Below are positions 52,587 through 63,898 of a stretch of DNA of 64,000 nucleotides, piece after piece. Both the position numbers and the translations under genes were made by a program. Under the pieces are notes generated by a model, which saw only the letters and a program-made list of their open reading frames with translations, was not told the DNA's origin and made no database searches. The first letter of the stretch is position 1. Every line of letters begins with the position of its first letter. The stretch is from Chrysomallon squamiferum (lineage: Eukaryota; Mollusca; Gastropoda; Neomphalida; Peltospiridae): contig CM022671.1 of assembly GCA_012295275.1 (NCBI GenBank), positions 19,584,456 through 19,648,455 on the forward strand. Direction: 5' to 3'.

Positions 52587-53980
52587 AATGATGATGATGA
52601 TGATGATGATGATAATGACGGTGATTGTAATGATAATGGTGATGATAATTATATTTAGCTTGATATATACTGTATTTTTGATACTTTTACTTAACAAAGA
52701 CCATACTTAATGTTTGAAAATCTATTAATCTAGAAAGCTGGAATAATTTTGCTAGTTTATCAATTATAAACACGTAACCATATTAAGAATATGCTTTTGT
52801 TTCTTTGCCACTTATTATTAATTTATTTATTTATTTGTTTATGTATTTATTTATTTTATTTTTAAATTGTAAGATAAATTAAATTTACAAGAACATAAGC
52901 AGTGAGCAGGGGAAGGTTAAAACTAATCTTGAGATGTCGACGTTTGTGCTGTAAATGTTAATATTGCATCTGTGAGAGATTATCACGGCCAGGTCTGAAC
53001 AGAAAGAACATTGGTATTTGTTCAGTTCTTTATCACAGAACATATTTTATTATATAGACCTAAACAAATAAACAGCAGTTTCACGCAAATGTTCTTCAAG
53101 AAAAAACTAAACTGCTAATGATCATGTATCCTTTGTGATGGTATAAAAAGAACTGAAATATCATAAAGATAATGCTTAAATCACGACTGGTGGCATTTCC
53201 ACAGCTGAAAAGGAAAATCGCATTCTGGCTGAAATAAGACAATACGACTATCCTTAGTTTTCACAAGCTTCTCGATATCTGGACTCTGATAACATATTAA
53301 AGATTGTATTAAAGTCAAAACTAACACTAAAGTAATTAATCAAAAGTCTGGTAATCAGAGCTCACTTAGTCCAAACATCTTCCATGGACTTGTCTACATA
53401 ATAAAAACTGCTGGATTTCTGATACAGGATATTTGCGTTCTGATTTTTGTGGTCATCACATTAAATCTTACTCTTACCATTTGATTTTTATTCTATGAAA
53501 AGAGTTATTTATTACTACCAGAAAAAAATAATGTGACATATAATGGAGCAGATGATTCATAATGAAACATAAACAAAATTTAGAACGCTAACTACCATTT
53601 CTTCTCAATTTGCAATGATCGTATTTCCGGCCAGTGCAGTTCAATCGGTTTTCGTAACGGAAGCACGATTATTTTTAGACTGTGTACATGTGTTTATTCT
53701 CTAACCTTAAATTAGTTATTTTTCCTGATAGATTTCACTTTTCCATTTCTGAAAGGCAGTTTGTAATTGTTTTATCCTTAAGTGATTAGAGCCACTTTTT
53801 TAAAATAAAAGTATTTAAATCAGTGCAGTATACAAACAGTGAGTTATGTTTGACTACATACATGACACAGATACTTCATTATGCGTTTTAATTCAGCTTT
53901 TATTGTTTGCTTATTATTAGTAGTAGATCTACGACTACTACTACTACTACAACTACCACCACTAGTATTACTACTCTGTG

Positions 53981-54037
<57 letters not shown>

Positions 54038-54068
54038 GTTGTTATTGTTGTTGTTATTGTTATTGTTA

Positions 54069-54118
<50 letters not shown>

Positions 54119-54218
54119 GTTGTTATTATTATTATTCCATTTGTTTAACAGAATACCTTTATAATATTTTACTTTTTATTTGTTATTTTATTCTCACTAT
54201 TTTTACACTGTATTTCAG
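52081..54218 (+). other. Intron 5, 2.1 kb
   Basis: Bounded by gtaagt and tatttcag. Contains poly-A at about 52294-52312, (AAT)n/(GAT)n at about 52557-52618, and an (ATT)n/(TTG)n array at about 53981-54137 close to the acceptor. Confidence 0.92.
53981..54137. repeat. (ATT)n/(TTG)n array upstream of exon 6
   Basis: About 155 bp of ATT with interspersed TTG/TTA units, ending about 80 bp before the exon 6 acceptor. Long poly-Tyr/poly-Leu frames across it are artefacts. Confidence 0.93.
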
Positions 54219-54357
54219 GTTGTCGCAAATTACTATGGTAATAAAAAGGAGTATGAACCAGTGCCGGGCAAATCCATACATTGGGCTGGAGGGCGCACGT
54301 CCGCTCCACCGGACGTACCAAAATGTGGATTTGATGGTTCTAAGTGTCCACCTGATG
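54219..54357 (+). CDS. Exon 6: membrane-proximal end of ligand-binding domain
   Basis: The acceptor tatttcag ends at 54218; the donor gtgagc begins at 54358. It encodes VVANYYGNKKEYEPVPGKSI, then HWAGGRTSAPPDVPKCGFDG and SKCPPDG (about residues 406-451). The IHWxGGR and PPDxPxCGFD motifs, with the close juxtamembrane cysteine pair, are typical of NPR-like receptors, where this stretch is the signalling hinge next to the membrane. Exits in phase 1. Long (ATT)n arrays lie on both sides of this exon. Confidence 0.96.
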
Positions 54358-54367
54358 GTGAGCATTA

Positions 54368-54434
<67 letters not shown>

Positions 54435-55211
54435 GAAACAATATGTTAAAAGTGTATATGTAAACATCGTCAATTATCTAATTTCATTTCTGTGGAGCGA
54501 AGGTGTGAATTCACTGCCTAGGCAGGCTATTGGTATCAATTGCAAGCAAGGAATTTATAAGTGATCATTCATTAAATAGGACACATCAATCATGGCACTA
54601 AGACTTGAATGTTTGCTTGAACCAATGAGCTGGTTTTAGGCCAGTGTTACACTTCATGAAACTGGGACGTGATTTCTTGCACACACGAAACAATTTAGTC
54701 TTGCGGAAATAGATCAATTCAGTCAAAACAAGGAACCAAACGTTTCGGCCTGTCGTTACATATTCAATTCGTTAACAAGGAGGTTTAATCAAGACACAAA
54801 AAGCAGCCATTCCCATCGAAATTGCACGCTGTGATAGTCCACTTGTTGACATCAGTATCAGCGTAGCTGGCTGTCTTTGTAATATAGCGGTACAGCGAAC
54901 CATCCAAGAAATCAGTAGATGTCGTTGTGGATAAAACTGATCTGAACAAATCTCTTCCGCTTCAGCGATAAGTGTTCCTTTGTGTCCACCTCAAAACCGT
55001 AATGACTTCGAAAGGTAATCCCAGGACATAATTAAACACTCTGCCAAGACTTTGTCATGATAGTGGTTGGCGCGTATCCCGGCAGAACATGACAGTAATA
55101 AGGTGTCACATACGCTTATCCAGTGATCCATGAGTTCATTATGTCCATCACTGGTTTTAATTTTCATGCAAGTTAGCTAACCTGGAAGAGAAAAGAAAAT
55201 GTATGTCAATG

Positions 55212-55251
<40 letters not shown>

Positions 55252-55657
55252 GTGATGATGATTATGATGATTAAAAATGCAGAAAATGATCTCCTCATAT
55301 GAATCATTTGTTAAGCCATACATGTCAGTCACATTCACACAAGTCAACCTAACCTTTTCCCATGAGTTCAGGCAATAGTTGCAGATAAAAGCTCATCGAA
55401 GCGCCCGCTTGTCTATCTTATAAAGAAAAGATACAATATTTGTTCTTATAAATGTCATAAGTCGTTATTTTTATATTCATGCATTATCCTATTTAGTTCT
55501 ATATTATTGCAAATATCAAAGATGTACATAAAAAGTTAATATTTTATAGTTACATTTGGTCTCAATTTCCTCTAAAACAGATTCTTAGACTTAAGAGATA
55601 ATGGTTAGAACATGCTCAAACATTGTTTTGTCATTAATTTTGTTTTCTTTTTTCTAG
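54358..55657 (+). other. Intron 6, 1.3 kb
   Basis: Bounded by gtgagc and tttctag. Begins with an (ATT)n array; about 54560-55190 is unique, less AT-rich sequence of unknown role; a short (GA)n lies at about 55218-55249. Confidence 0.92.
54366..54434. repeat. (ATT)n array downstream of exon 6
   Basis: About 69 bp of ATT units, starting within 10 bp of the exon 6 donor. Confidence 0.95.
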
Positions 55658-55742
55658 AGCCTTTCCCTGAATATGCAATCGTTATCATCGTACTTGGATC
55701 CATTATACTTATAGTTCTTATAGCAGCCTTCTTTATTTACAG
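55658..55742 (+). CDS. Exon 7: single transmembrane segment
   Basis: The acceptor tttctag ends at 55657; the donor gtaata begins at 55743. The exon encodes EPFPEY followed by about 22 hydrophobic residues (AIVIIVLGSIILIVLIAAFF), then IYR. This is the only strong transmembrane helix in the joined reading frame apart from the signal peptide, and the basic residues after it (RHIK in exon 8) place the following part in the cytoplasm. Exit phase is 2. Confidence 0.95.
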
Positions 55743-57389
55743 GTAATACCATTATTAAAAACTTTGTCTTTACATATCTGTGATAATAATCCAACCATCA
55801 CATGACCTTATATAAAAATTTTAATATTACTGGGTATATTCTATATACTGCAGCGAAATCTTTTGGAGCACAAACGACTTGTGGTCGAGGATGATACTAT
55901 AATCCATAATGTAGAAACAAATAACCACTTTTGGGTGAAAAATCGGAAAAGTTTTAACTTGTATTCTTTTCTAGAGGTGAAACATGGGCATGCGTTTATT
56001 GTGTTCTAAAGACTCGATATATAAAATACTGTTTGGTAGTAATCTTTAACAAAGCATGTGAATCTTTTATTTAAATATAGATGACAAAAAACGTTTTGAG
56101 ACTCTTATAACTTTTTCATAAACGAAAAACCGTAACTCTTTGTTAATTTTACCCCATCATGTTTTTATATCAACAAAACACAGTATGATTAATTATGATT
56201 AAAACAATCTTTGTTATGAATTGTTTGATCTAACCTTTCCTGTGTGAGAACATAACCAGTGTAACAGCTTTACCAAATTAGTCTTTAACAAAAATAAAAA
56301 TCGATAAACTTTACATCTGGTATTAACTAAAATGAATGTTGCGTCTTTTAGCTTTTTTGGTTGAAAAGTTTATTTTTCGACTTCATTAAAAATATGAGTC
56401 GTATCGCATATATACTTATTTTACGATATTATTAAAATGTATCCAAACAACACATTGTATTTACGTTCTTTTCATTATTGTTTGTTTGAACACCAAACGT
56501 TTATAATAATAAAGTCTGACAATCAAATAACCAACTCTTCTAAGTAGTTCACCACATTTATCGTGTATGTATTCCGTGTTCGTTTAAACTGCTTATACTG
56601 CACAAACCAGTGAAATATATCATGTAACTGTGGATGTTATCTATTACGGTTTACCTGTCAATGGATTAACTGAACCAGACTCGTTCAATAAGCACTAAAT
56701 ACATAGATTACTATATCGTTATTAAATTATACCCATAAAGAGATAAAATATATTTAATTATTAAATAAGCGGTGTAATAGCAGTTAAACAAACTTGGAAT
56801 ATAGTCGATCAACAAAAAGACAAGGAACAGCCTCAGTGGTGTAATGTTTAAGTAACTGAGAGTAACTTGAACAAATTTCTCTACCGATAACTAAGATAAC
56901 TGGTGAGGTGTAAAACCTGGGTTTTACCTGGGATTTAATTAAACACGTTAACATGGAAATGTTAATTGCCAGTCATATTTATTCAGCTTCAGGTTTTAGG
57001 TTTTGTTTGCTATATATTTTTTCCCCGTCTTTTAATTTCTTTATTTATGTTTTTACGTTTCGTTTAATATCTCAATTTTCTTGTTTAAGGAAAGATATTT
57101 GGTTGTATTATCATTATTTCTATGGTATCTTTTTTTTTAAAGAAAAAAACGACAAGAGATCCATTGCTTCTTTCGACTGTTGCACATTTACATTCGACAT
57201 CAAATAAACAATTTATAACTTAGATTGAGCCTGTCTTTGACAGAATACAGACACAGGTTTCGTTTTTGTCCAATTAGCAATTCCGTTTTTGTTCAGCTGC
57301 GCGTGCTACATACGAATATTTCTGCGTTAGCTCCGCATGTTGCGTGTTAAATGACGGCTATGAATTAACTGCTGACTGTCATGTTACAG
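55743..57389 (+). other. Intron 7, 1.6 kb
   Basis: Bounded by gtaata and atgttacag. AT-rich unique sequence; nothing else recognised. Confidence 0.92.
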
Positions 57390-57516
57390 ACACATCAAAC
57401 TGGAGGCGGAGTTGGCGGAAATGAACTGGCGAGTTAAATGGGAAGATGTGATGATTGGATCACCCGAAAAGAATCGGAAATTGGAGCGACAGGGAAGCAG
57501 AATGAGTCTTAATAGG
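57390..57516 (+). CDS. Exon 8: juxtamembrane segment and start of kinase-homology domain
   Basis: The acceptor atgttacag ends at 57389; the donor gtaaga starts at 57517. It reads RHIKLEAELAEMNWRVKWED, then VMIGSPEKNRK and ERQGSRMSLNR. The LEAELAxMxWRVxWED stretch directly follows the membrane helix in NPR1/NPR2-type receptors. The serine-containing GSRMSLNR segment is in the place where NPR-A and NPR-B carry their regulatory phosphorylation cluster, so phosphorylation control is a reasonable inference. Exits in phase 0. Confidence 0.95.
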
Positions 57517-57685
57517 GTAAGAGCAATCAGAGTCAAGTCAAAAATAAACCCAAACAATTAGATAAATATTTAATGTATTTTGATTTTTTTATAATTTTTA
57601 CTTTATTCCTTTAAGAGGTAATAACAAAACCCTACCAAAAACAACATAAAAATTCATTTATTTTTTGTACTATATATTTTTTACT

Positions 57686-57772
<87 letters not shown>

Positions 57773-57885
57773 ATAATATCTTTTCAATATCTCGACTAAA
57801 AAACTATTTTGTATACAACCTTGGAAAACCGCGTTTGTGTAAGTGATGTTTAAACGTGATGAGAGATAATTTGCAGTGATAAATG

Positions 57886-57922
<37 letters not shown>

Positions 57923-58066
57923 GATGAGTTTGTGTGTGTTTGTCTATCTCTACAGCTTATCAGCAAAAGATCAAATTGATTTTTCTGATTTACGGTTTTG
58001 TCTTCAAAAAGGTACAGATACATTTATTAAATTCCAATTGCACTTCTTTTTCCTTTTCTATTTCAG
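57517..58066 (+). other. Intron 8, 0.55 kb
   Basis: Bounded by gtaaga and tctatttcag. Contains a (GA)n tract (about 57690-57765) and a (TA)n tract (about 57896-57922), so repeats fill a notable part of it. Confidence 0.92.
57690..57765. repeat. (GA)n microsatellite in intron 8
   Basis: About 75 bp uninterrupted AG run on the transcribed (+) sense. Confidence 0.96.
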
Positions 58067-58165
58067 CGAACCTCGTACATCAGTGATTGTTCCGGAGATA
58101 CCATCGCAGTTCATATGCGAGACGTCAACAGTAAACAGCTGTTTACAAAAACAGGATACTACAAA
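58067..58165 (+). CDS. Exon 9: kinase-homology domain, N-terminal strands
   Basis: The acceptor tctatttcag ends at 58066; the donor gtaaac begins at 58166 (weaker +5/+6 than its neighbours). It encodes RTSYISDCSGDT, then AVHMRDVNSKQLFTKTGYYK (about residues 523-555). The RTSYISD serines continue the likely phosphorylated region. TGYYK joins GAIVALK in the next exon, matching the family's A/GYYKGxxVAxK. There is no clear GxGxxG nucleotide loop, which is usual for these pseudokinases. Confidence 0.93.
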
Positions 58166-59219
58166 GTAAACATAATGGACGTTCTTGTTGTTCTTCATAT
58201 TTTGTAGAATTATTATGAATGAAAATAAGGCAGAGTGATGGATTGTTAGATTAATTATGACAACCACCCCCGCCACTAAAAAACCCCTAGAAATGTATCA
58301 GTAAATGAATGAAAAAATGCATGGATGGATGGATGGATGGACTGCTGAGAGATTGTCTGACTGATTGAGTAAGTGAGTGAGTGGGTAACAGTTCAACAAA
58401 TTTATTTTTATATGCGGTTGTAGGTTTATTTAATTTCAAAATAATTTGTATTGTTATTTTTATAATGGTATTTAAGACAGATAACTCACTCCACATAATA
58501 AGTTATATCGAGATGTTATTAACATACGCATTCAGTCAGTCGTTATTCATACATCTGTACAGTTGTTGCTTGTCATCAGTGTGAGAGATGGTGCACATTT
58601 GTGTCTGTAGATTAAAAATAACGAACTCGTGAGACAAGAATATGAATTATTTTCTTTATGCCAAAAATTATAGGAAAAAATTTATTAAAAGTCTATTTTT
58701 GTGCAGTCTTGGATCCAAAGGTGATAACTTACATGAACTAATAAACAGAATTCTATTAACTTTACTGATTAGCAATTTTGGACTTGGCAAAAGAAGCAAA
58801 TACCAAGCATTGGCAGTGATTCTGAGCTCGCATGTCTAACGTGTTTTAATAACTTTCAAAGAAATCGTCATCCTCTTTTATATAGAGTTACTGAAATCAA
58901 TCCATTTGTTGGATGTTTTCTTGGTCAAGAGGTCTTATTGAAATTAGAGGAAAATATCTTAAAAAGCATCGCTTAAAGGTGTAATGACATTATTTAGGAA
59001 TCATTAGGAATCACTGAATCCGACAAAGTGCAAGTTTAATCTGTATTTCAATGTGAAAAAAAATCCACTAACTAGTTTTTTTGAGATAATTTTTATATCA
59101 TGATATAATTAGTTTTTTTAGAACCAAAAACCAGTGGATTTATCAGAGAGTAATTACTTTTTTACAGAATTAATAAGACATAGAAAATAATATTTTTTAT
59201 TATAATGAACCCACTGCCT

Positions 59220-59410
59220 ATTACATTGTGGCTTACTCTTGTCGATAAGCAACAAGTAGTCATATTACCACAGACAGCAAAAGACATAACATGTCTTTGA
59301 TAAATCAGTTTTATACCACTGTTCAGAACGACAGACAGGTCAGTCAGTGCACTCGAGAGATTTGATCCATCATGCCTAAGCCCAGTGGTTTAACACTGGA
59401 CTAAAACCCC
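59220..59410 (-). mobile_element. Degenerate tRNA-derived SINE (minus orientation)
   Basis: Read on the minus strand, an A-box-like TAGTCCAGTGT (59393-59403) precedes a B-box-like GGATCAAATCT (59358-59368) at 35-bp spacing, about right for a tRNA-type pol III promoter (TRGYNNARNNG and GGTTCRANTCC, about 10/11 and 9/11 matches). On the + strand, tctttgataaatcagtttta followed by ccactg resembles the body of a SINE family I recall from molluscan genomes. Element ends are approximate and no target duplication was found. Confidence 0.5.
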
Positions 59411-59519
59411 ATTCCTTCATTATTTTGTTTACGCAGGTATTATTTTGTAAATTTCTTTATTAAACGAATTTATTTTTTCTATTAGGTAATTCATTTATTT
59501 TTTTCTGTTCTTCTGTATA

Positions 59520-59520
<1 letters not shown>

Positions 59521-59562
<42 letters not shown>

Positions 59563-59563
59563 T
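59521..59563. repeat. (ATT)n tract at exon 10 acceptor
   Basis: Fourteen or so ATT units ending about 10 bp before the exon 10 acceptor, so the repeat replaces much of the usual polypyrimidine/branch region. Confidence 0.94.
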
Positions 59564-59573
59564 TATTTTTCAG

Positions 59574-59651
59574 GGTGCGATTGTTGCACTTAAACAAATA
59601 CCAAAGCAGTGTATTACAATACACAAACCTTTATTGATGGAAGTGAAACGG
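59574..59651 (+). CDS. Exon 10: kinase-homology domain, VALK strand
   Basis: The acceptor tttttcag ends at 59573, directly after an (ATT)n tract; the donor gtaaga starts at 59652. It reads GAIVALKQIPKQCITIHKPL, then LMEVKR (26 codons, phase 0 to 0). The lysine of VALK corresponds to the beta-3 ATP-contacting lysine retained in receptor guanylate cyclase kinase-homology domains. Confidence 0.94.
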
Positions 59652-60753
59652 GTAAGAATTAAATAACTACTATTTTGTTATTTCTGAGATTTGAATGGAA
59701 GATTTGGGTGTTTATTTTATTTCGACTTTTATAAACTCTATCTTCAGTTAGTAATAAACTTAATAATAACGTTCTTTACATGTATATAATGATAAAATAT
59801 TAAAATATTTAGTTTTTGCATAAGAGAAGAAGTATCTTACAAGTAACGAGCTTCCATAAAAGTATTATAAATTTTCTCTAACGTTTACATATTTCCTCTT
59901 TCATTATATAATTAAATAAATATTCTGTGATATAAAAGAAATTTATTTTTACCAAACACAGATGAAACTAGGTTTCATTTCCGGTTTTCAGAAATAATAT
60001 CGCCCTTAATCTATCTTTTTATTTACTGAAATGATGGTTGTCGAAATAGAATCGTTTACGTACATCGACATAAATCCATCTCATTATTTCTGCGCAGCGC
60101 TGGACGCCTGTTTATTTTCAGAGCTGGAAACCTCTACAGCTTGTATTCTGTCCAGCACGAACTACTAATAACTTGTTTTAAGATGTAATTGCGCTTATCA
60201 ATATGTATCCAAGAATCGTGCACGTTGTCTACAGACCTCATTTTAACCCTCTTCTCACAGCATATTGAGTTTCGTTTTTCATTACGTACTAGTATTAGAG
60301 ATCGTCCTTTTTCTTTCGTAGATCGATCCATATCACCCATTACATTATTAGTTCTGTAATTTTGGGACATATGATGATTTTCGTTCACTACCTTCAGTAT
60401 AACTGTGAAATAGCACTTAAGAAAACAAATCTGAGTGCCATAGCTAACTACCTTTGAAGACGTTGGTGAATTTAAATCTTATTCCATTTTTAATGTCATT
60501 CTAAGGATATGTGGTTTCATATTAAAGTTATAGATGCAGTTAGAATTAAACTAAAATCCTGTTATGTGTCATTATATTTATGGTTCAAATTACAATTAAA
60601 TGTGATTTAAAAAGGCAAGAAACTGCATGTCCGAGGGCCGTGTTCACACATTTAATATGTAACCATGTTTCAGTCAAGTATAAATAAAATTTAAGTATAC
60701 AGGGGCAAAATACAGAAATCTGATTTCTTATTATTATTTTTTATTTCTTTTAG
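59652..60753 (+). other. Intron 10, 1.1 kb
   Basis: Bounded by gtaaga and ttcttttag. AT-rich unique sequence; an 84-codon minus-strand open frame (60134-60388) has no recognisable domain and is not called. Confidence 0.92.
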
Positions 60754-60858
60754 ATAAAAGATCTTCAGAATGATCACGTGGTTCGATTCGTCGGCGCTTG
60801 CATAGACTCGCCACATCAGTGTATATTAACAGAATACTGTCCAAAGGGCAGCTTACAA
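60754..60858 (+). CDS. Exon 11: kinase-homology domain, hinge region
   Basis: The acceptor ttcttttag ends at 60753; the donor gttagt starts at 60859. It encodes [20 protein letters not shown], then [15 protein letters not shown] (35 codons, phase 0 to 0). FVGAC and the hinge motif ILTEYC(P)(K/R)GSLQ are signatures of receptor guanylate cyclases. Confidence 0.96.
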
Positions 60859-62205
60859 GTTAGTTATTATTTTAGTTACACAGTGAATAAACGATTAAAC
60901 AAAATGTGTACATCTTTGTTCTGTCTCTTTGATCTCAATCTTTTAAATTTTTCTTTTATCTTTACTCTCCTTCTCTTTTTTTTTTTTTTTGTTCTCTTTG
61001 TCTAATCTCTTTCTTCATGTGTACATATGAGTGTTTATACAATGACAGCGTGTATATTTAAGTCTGTATATGTTTGACTTTGGCATCCACTTATTTGTCG
61101 GCTAACATAAATTTCGTTTTAAAAAAAAAAAATTTACAATGAATTATACACAAAATGGACTCCACGTTCTAACGAATCCGACAGAGAGAATTTCTCTTTG
61201 TTTTTTAATTCGGATTTGACTTTAGACGACGAAATCAAATATTTAACCAGTACTTTCACGATTTTAACCAACACTTTTCATAATGAATAACGGCTACGAT
61301 GGGGAGAACAATGAACTCCATAAACGCGTCCTGGTGAAGGATTCTCTGTTTTGTCTTCAGCGGTAATTTACCTCGAAAACAACGCGAGCTGCTGGTTACG
61401 CGGACGCCGTATGTCTTCTTGTTGTACTGAAGCCAGATGAGACAGTTCATCAGTCGCAATTAGGAAAAAGAAAGCAGCATTTTCAGCTAATGATTGTTTT
61501 AACAAGTCACATACGACAGTAATTATTTTTAAAAGAAGACTCTCTGCTGACCAGAAGATCCGGTTGTGTGAATTCGGACTTAACAGAAAACAAATATTAG
61601 CTTTATCAGTGTAATTCATAAATAGAAAACAAAAGTGACGGATTAATTTTATAATTCACAGCAGAAATGATCTTGATAATAACCAGTATGAGCTTTGTTT
61701 GTATAATTAATAAATGAATGGCTCTAAGTCAGTTTAAATTTATTCAAAAACATGTTGTTTTTGTTGTTTTGGTTTTTTTTTTTTCAGATATCTAATGCTG
61801 AAATTATTAAAATAATTATAAATCAATTTAAAAGTAATACTAACAAAGTTGTTAAAGGATATAGTTAAATATGTTAGACCATTCTGTTACTGGTGTATCT
61901 TATAAATGTCTATCACTATATGATACAAATTTATTTCGTAATTCTTTCAAGTTACGGCATTCTGATTCTCTGTCCTTAAAATACAAAACAGAAATGACCA
62001 TATATTTTTTACAATTTAAAATAAAAAAGAATCATGTGAAATTATATCCTTCCTTTACTTTTACTCTTTTTTTTTTCCTTCTGAAATGACCATCTAAGTC
62101 CAGTATTTAATAGTATCATAATTACTTTTTCAAAAATATTTCTTGTCCTTTACTTTAAAGTTGTGTGGCATGTATAACCAGTAAAAATCACATACTTTAT
62201 TTCAG
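60859..62205 (+). other. Intron 11, 1.3 kb
   Basis: Bounded by gttagt and tatttcag. Unique AT-rich sequence with short T and A runs; minus-strand open frames at 61256-61619 have no recognisable domain. Confidence 0.92.
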
Positions 62206-62277
62206 GATGTTTTAGAGAATGACCAAATAAAACTGGACTGGATGTTTCGCTATTCCATCATGCAAGATATCGTTAGG
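62206..62277 (+). CDS. Exon 12: kinase-homology domain, alpha-D/E region
   Basis: The acceptor tatttcag ends at 62205; the donor gtaatc starts at 62278. This 24-codon exon reads DVLENDQIKLDWMFRYSIMQ, then DIVR. (D)(I/V)LEN(E/D)xIxLDWMFRYS is strongly conserved across natriuretic-peptide-type receptors. It is in phase 0 on both sides; skipping it would keep frame but delete a core helix. Confidence 0.95.
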
Positions 62278-62638
62278 GTAATCCTGCTCATTTTCTGCTT
62301 GTTAGCTGTTACTTCTTTTTTTTTTTTTTTTTGTTGGTGTTGTTATTGTTTTTTAATCATTCTTAACTTTATAACGTTTATTTTCTTACCATTTATAATG
62401 AATGTATCTAACTGTTAAAGAGAGATATTTAAATTTGTTCTGTTCTAAATAACTTCTGATTATTATTATGTTTGGTTTGGAGCAGTTTACACAGATGTAT
62501 TTTTCTGTCTGACAGCGATAGAAGAAACCAGTGTATATGAATAAATAAATGAGACATAACTTGAAAGAATGCAGATTACATTTAAACTATTTCTTTGTAT
62601 CACAAATGGTAAATTTTAACGGTTGCTTTGTTTTTCAG
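62278..62638 (+). other. Intron 12, 0.36 kb
   Basis: Bounded by gtaatc and gtttttcag. T-rich in its first part; nothing else seen. Confidence 0.93.
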
Positions 62639-62804
62639 GGAATGGCTTACTTGCACACCAGTGAGATACACAGTCACGGAAATCTGAAAAGTACAAACTG
62701 TGTTGTAGACAGTCGTTTTGTTGTAAAAATCACAGACTTTGGTTTACACTATTTCCGTGACCATACCAACGAACATGATCTCGACACTCATGCTTATTAC
62801 CAAT
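62639..62804 (+). CDS. Exon 13: kinase-homology domain, pseudocatalytic loop and DFG
   Basis: The acceptor gtttttcag ends at 62638; the donor gtaagc starts at 62805. It encodes [20 protein letters not shown], then [19 protein letters not shown] and a variable linker ending [13 protein letters not shown] stands where active kinases have HRDLKxxN, so the catalytic Asp is replaced by Asn, as is normal in receptor guanylate cyclases. DFG is retained (DYG in several vertebrate relatives). Exits in phase 1. Confidence 0.96.
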
Positions 62805-63348
62805 GTAAGCTGTTACAGTCGTGTCTTTACGCTATTTTGTAGAAGTATTTTGTAAGCATTTAAAATCATGTCTTTACACTATTTTGTAATAATTAACAGT
62901 CACATGTTTATGCTATTTAAAAGCATTTTAAAACCATTTTTCGATTACTTTGCAGAAGTATTTTGAGACATTTGTTTTGAAATTTCTTGCAATACACGAA
63001 TTTGCAACAATAAATAAACAAACAAACAAATAAATGCTCAACAGATTTCTTTTGTTTTAATTTGATGAAGTGTTTTATTTAAACTACTCCTTTATGAAGT
63101 ATATTTTAATTTATAAACATTTAAATGTTCGATAGCCTTTCTTACTTGTATGTACAACTGACACATATACGGAATACAAATCAAATACAAAAAAAAAACA
63201 ACCAAAACCCGTCCAGTTACATCTTCTATCTTATTTAACTACATGCTTCTTAAGATATGTAATAATGAATTGTTTTTAGTATATTGCTTAATGTATTTAG
63301 TCCATAAGAACATTATATAACATTAATACTGTCATTTTATTTATAAAG
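62805..63348 (+). other. Intron 13, 0.54 kb
   Basis: Bounded by gtaagc and ttataaag. Its first 150 bp hold a degenerate direct repeat (tgtctttac(g/a)ctattttgta at about 62822 and 62870, and a weaker third copy). Remainder AT-rich. Confidence 0.92.
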
Positions 63349-63504
63349 CGAAAATGTGGACATCGCCAGAACTTCTACGACTGCACAATCGTCCGCCAGA
63401 GGGCACCCAAAAAGGTGACGTGTACAGCTTTGGCATCATCTGTCAGGAGATCGTGTACCGAAGTGGCGTCTTTTACTTGGCTAATCTAGACCTCGGTCCT
63501 CAAG
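63349..63504 (+). CDS. Exon 14: kinase-homology domain, activation segment and alpha-F
   Basis: The acceptor is ttataaag, ending at 63348, with a poor polypyrimidine tract; the donor gtacgt starts at 63505. It reads [20 protein letters not shown], then [20 protein letters not shown] and [14 protein letters not shown](A/S)[14 protein letters not shown] and RSGxF are standard C-lobe motifs of this receptor class. Exit phase is 1. Confidence 0.95.
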
Positions 63505-63726
63505 GTACGTGTCATGCCACTACTTCGACATCACCATTTACAACATGCTTTACTACTTTATAATCAGCTACTAATGGTCAGCTGGTAAAGTAAAAGATCA
63601 GCTGTGTTGTTAAAAGCGGTATCGAAAATGAAGAAGCATTATTATAAAATAACGTACATCTGCGTTTGGAAGACCGTGAATTCTGATAATTTTATCTGAT
63701 TACACTTTTTCTTCTTTTTTTTTCAG
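63505..63726 (+). other. Intron 14, 0.22 kb
   Basis: Shortest intron in the window, bounded by gtacgt and ttttttcag. No other feature. Confidence 0.93.
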
Positions 63727-63898
63727 AAATTTACGAAAAAGTAAAGAATGGCCTTAAACCTTATTTTCGACCAACTCTGGAAGACTTCGACTGCCCTTGT
63801 GACGAACTGGCTGCAGTAATTCGCAGATGCTGGTCGGAAGATCCAGTAGAGAGACCCGATTTCCAAGCACTGAAGTCAATCATCAGGAAATTAAACAA
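63727..63898 (+). CDS. Exon 15: end of kinase-homology domain (last exon in window, gene continues)
   Basis: The acceptor ttttttcag ends at 63726. It encodes EIYEKVKNGLKPYFRPTLED, then CPCDELAAVIRRCWSEDPVE and RPDFQALKSIIRKLNK. RCW.EDP.ERP.F is the conserved C-terminal kinase-homology motif. A donor gtaaat at 63899 lies exactly where NPR relatives continue into the NILDNLL dimerisation segment, so splicing in phase 2 is expected. If unspliced, an in-frame TAA at 63900-63902 would end the protein after IRKLNK. The cyclase domain is not in the window. Confidence 0.93.

Larger units (their letters stand above)
58166..59573 (+). other. Intron 9, 1.4 kb
   Basis: Bounded by gtaaac and tttttcag. 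Contains (GGAT)n at about 58322-58340, a probable SINE remnant near 59220-59410 and an (ATT)n tract against the acceptor. Confidence 0.92.

Noticed and set aside
53881-54564. 227-codon open frame with poly-Tyr/Cys and poly-Ile
   Set aside because: Long only because (ATT)n arrays lack stops in this frame; it overlaps the real exon 6 in a different frame.
54560-55190. Unique, less AT-rich part of intron 6 as a nested gene or retrotransposon piece
   Set aside because: No open frame of note, no reverse-transcriptase or transposase motif and no terminal repeats seen.
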